From: Prorocentrum cordatum
Taxonomy: Eukaryota; Sar; Dinophyceae; Prorocentrales; Prorocentraceae
Assembly (NCBI GenBank): GCA_963575745.1
Contig: CAUYUJ010019104.1
Span: forward strand, 41,900 to 105,899
Direction: 5' to 3'
DNA: 64,000 bases
Numbering within the stretch: position 1 is the stretch's first letter; every line of letters starts with the position of its first letter. This document shows, piece by piece, positions 63,212 to 64,000 of the stretch. Made by a program: the position numbers and the translations under genes. The notes below the pieces were generated by a model that was not told the origin of the DNA, made no database searches, and worked only from the letters and a program-made list of their open reading frames with translations.

Positions 63212-63419
63212 CGGGGCGCTCTCGGGGCGCTCTCGGGGCGCTCTCGGGGCGCTCTCGGGGCGCTCTCGGGGCGCTCTCGGGGCGCTCTCGGGGCGCTCTC
63301 GGGGCGCTCTTGGGGCGCTCTCGGGGTGCTCTTGGGGTGCTCTTGGGGCGCTCTTGGGGCGCTCTTGGGGCGCTCTTGGGGCGCTCTTGGGGCGCTCTTG
63401 GGGCGCTCTTGGGGTGCTC
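63212..63419 (+). repeat. 11-bp minisatellite GGGGCGCTCTC
   Basis: About 19 copies in strict 11-bp register; C-type units (CTCTC) dominate the left half, T-type (CTCTT) the right. Confidence 0.97.
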
Positions 63420-64000
63420 CGGAACGGCCGCGGCGCCCGACGCAGGTGCCCTCCGAACTCGCCCGCTCCGGGAGGCGTTGGGCTTGCCCGTGTGCGGGTG
63501 CCCCGTGTTGGTCGCACCCTGCCTCCGTCCGACTCGTCGTCCTGCCAGCGGTCGCCGGGGTGTCGCGGCGGTGGCCTCTCCGGTCGCTCGTGGGCAGAAG
63601 GTTCTGCCGGGGGCACGCGTCGCCGCGAGGGCTCCGGGTGGCAGTGCGAGGGGGAGGTCTCCGTTCTTCGCCATCCTCCGCGTCTTCCCCCGCACCCCTC
63701 GCATCCCCCTCCAGCTTCGCCCCTCTTCCTCCCCCGCCCTCCTGATCCTCTCCCTACCCCTCCTTCTGCCGCTCATCCTCCTCACCTATCCTCGTCGTCC
63801 TTTGCTTTCCTCCTGCCGATTAGTCTTATCGTCTCCTCCTCCTCCTCCTCCTCCTCCTCCTCCTCCTCCCTCCCTCCCTCCCTCCCTCCCTCCCTCCCTC
63901 TCCTTGTCTCCTCCTGCCTCTTCCTTCTATCCTCCTCCTCTTTTTTTGGCCGCAGCGGCCCCTCGTTTTGATAGTGTACTGCAGTGGCCGAGAGGTAGCA
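63420..64000 (+). other. GC-rich sequence and CTC/CCCT tracts
   Basis: 63836-63900 is (CTC)n followed by (CCCT)n. No gene recognised in the remainder. Confidence 0.7.

Overview
This is nuclear DNA of a dinoflagellate. Four signs support this: a complete dinoflagellate spliced-leader sequence fossilised in the DNA (26054-26075); introns with GT, GC and GA donors and almost always AG|G acceptors; very GC-rich coding sequence; and huge introns packed with retroelements and triplet repeats. The high GC and very long introns would fit a Prorocentrum-like genome better than a low-GC one, but the species call is inference only.

One host gene runs through nearly the whole window on the + strand: the E1 subunit of mitochondrial 2-oxoglutarate dehydrogenase (OGDH). 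I recognise 13 exons from 179 to about 61207, reading in order from the segment before the GDVKYHLG motif to the C-terminal VGR...APATG segment. The 5' exons (presequence and N-terminal domain) lie upstream of the window, and one short exon between 6225 and 28583 was not found. The visible exons add up to only about 2.2 kb; the rest is intron (203 bp to 22 kb). At most junctions the first bases of the intron repeat the first bases of the downstream exon (up to 12-14 bp), and several introns or their ends resemble terminal-inverted-repeat elements found elsewhere in the window. This points to introner (transposon-derived) introns.

Layout: intron 1 (239-6180) holds small repeats, three inverted-repeat elements and GAT tracts. 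Intron 2 (6226-28582) holds a DIRS-like tyrosine-recombinase retroelement (about 11.7-18.7 kb, next to an assembly gap at 18901-19000), an antisense gene relic (24.2-25.9 kb) and a retroposed, spliced-leader-bearing mRNA copy with an open 318-codon frame (26.05-27.19 kb). Intron 3 (28637-39678) holds a long, decayed non-LTR retrotransposon on the - strand (about 30.2-36.0 kb). Introns 4 and 5 hold two more non-LTR fragments, one split by a terminal-inverted-repeat element. Exons 6-11 cluster at 48.3-52.0 kb with short introns. Intron 11 contains a 78-bp tandem array and intron 12 a 4-kb higher-order repeat array bordered by TA tracts. Downstream of the gene (61.2-64.0 kb) are more copies of the small element families and simple repeats.

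No tRNA, rRNA, CRISPR array, operon, bacterial promoter or terminator was recognised. Long apparent reading frames of Met, Glu, Ser, Leu, Arg or His are triplet repeats read through and are not annotated as genes.
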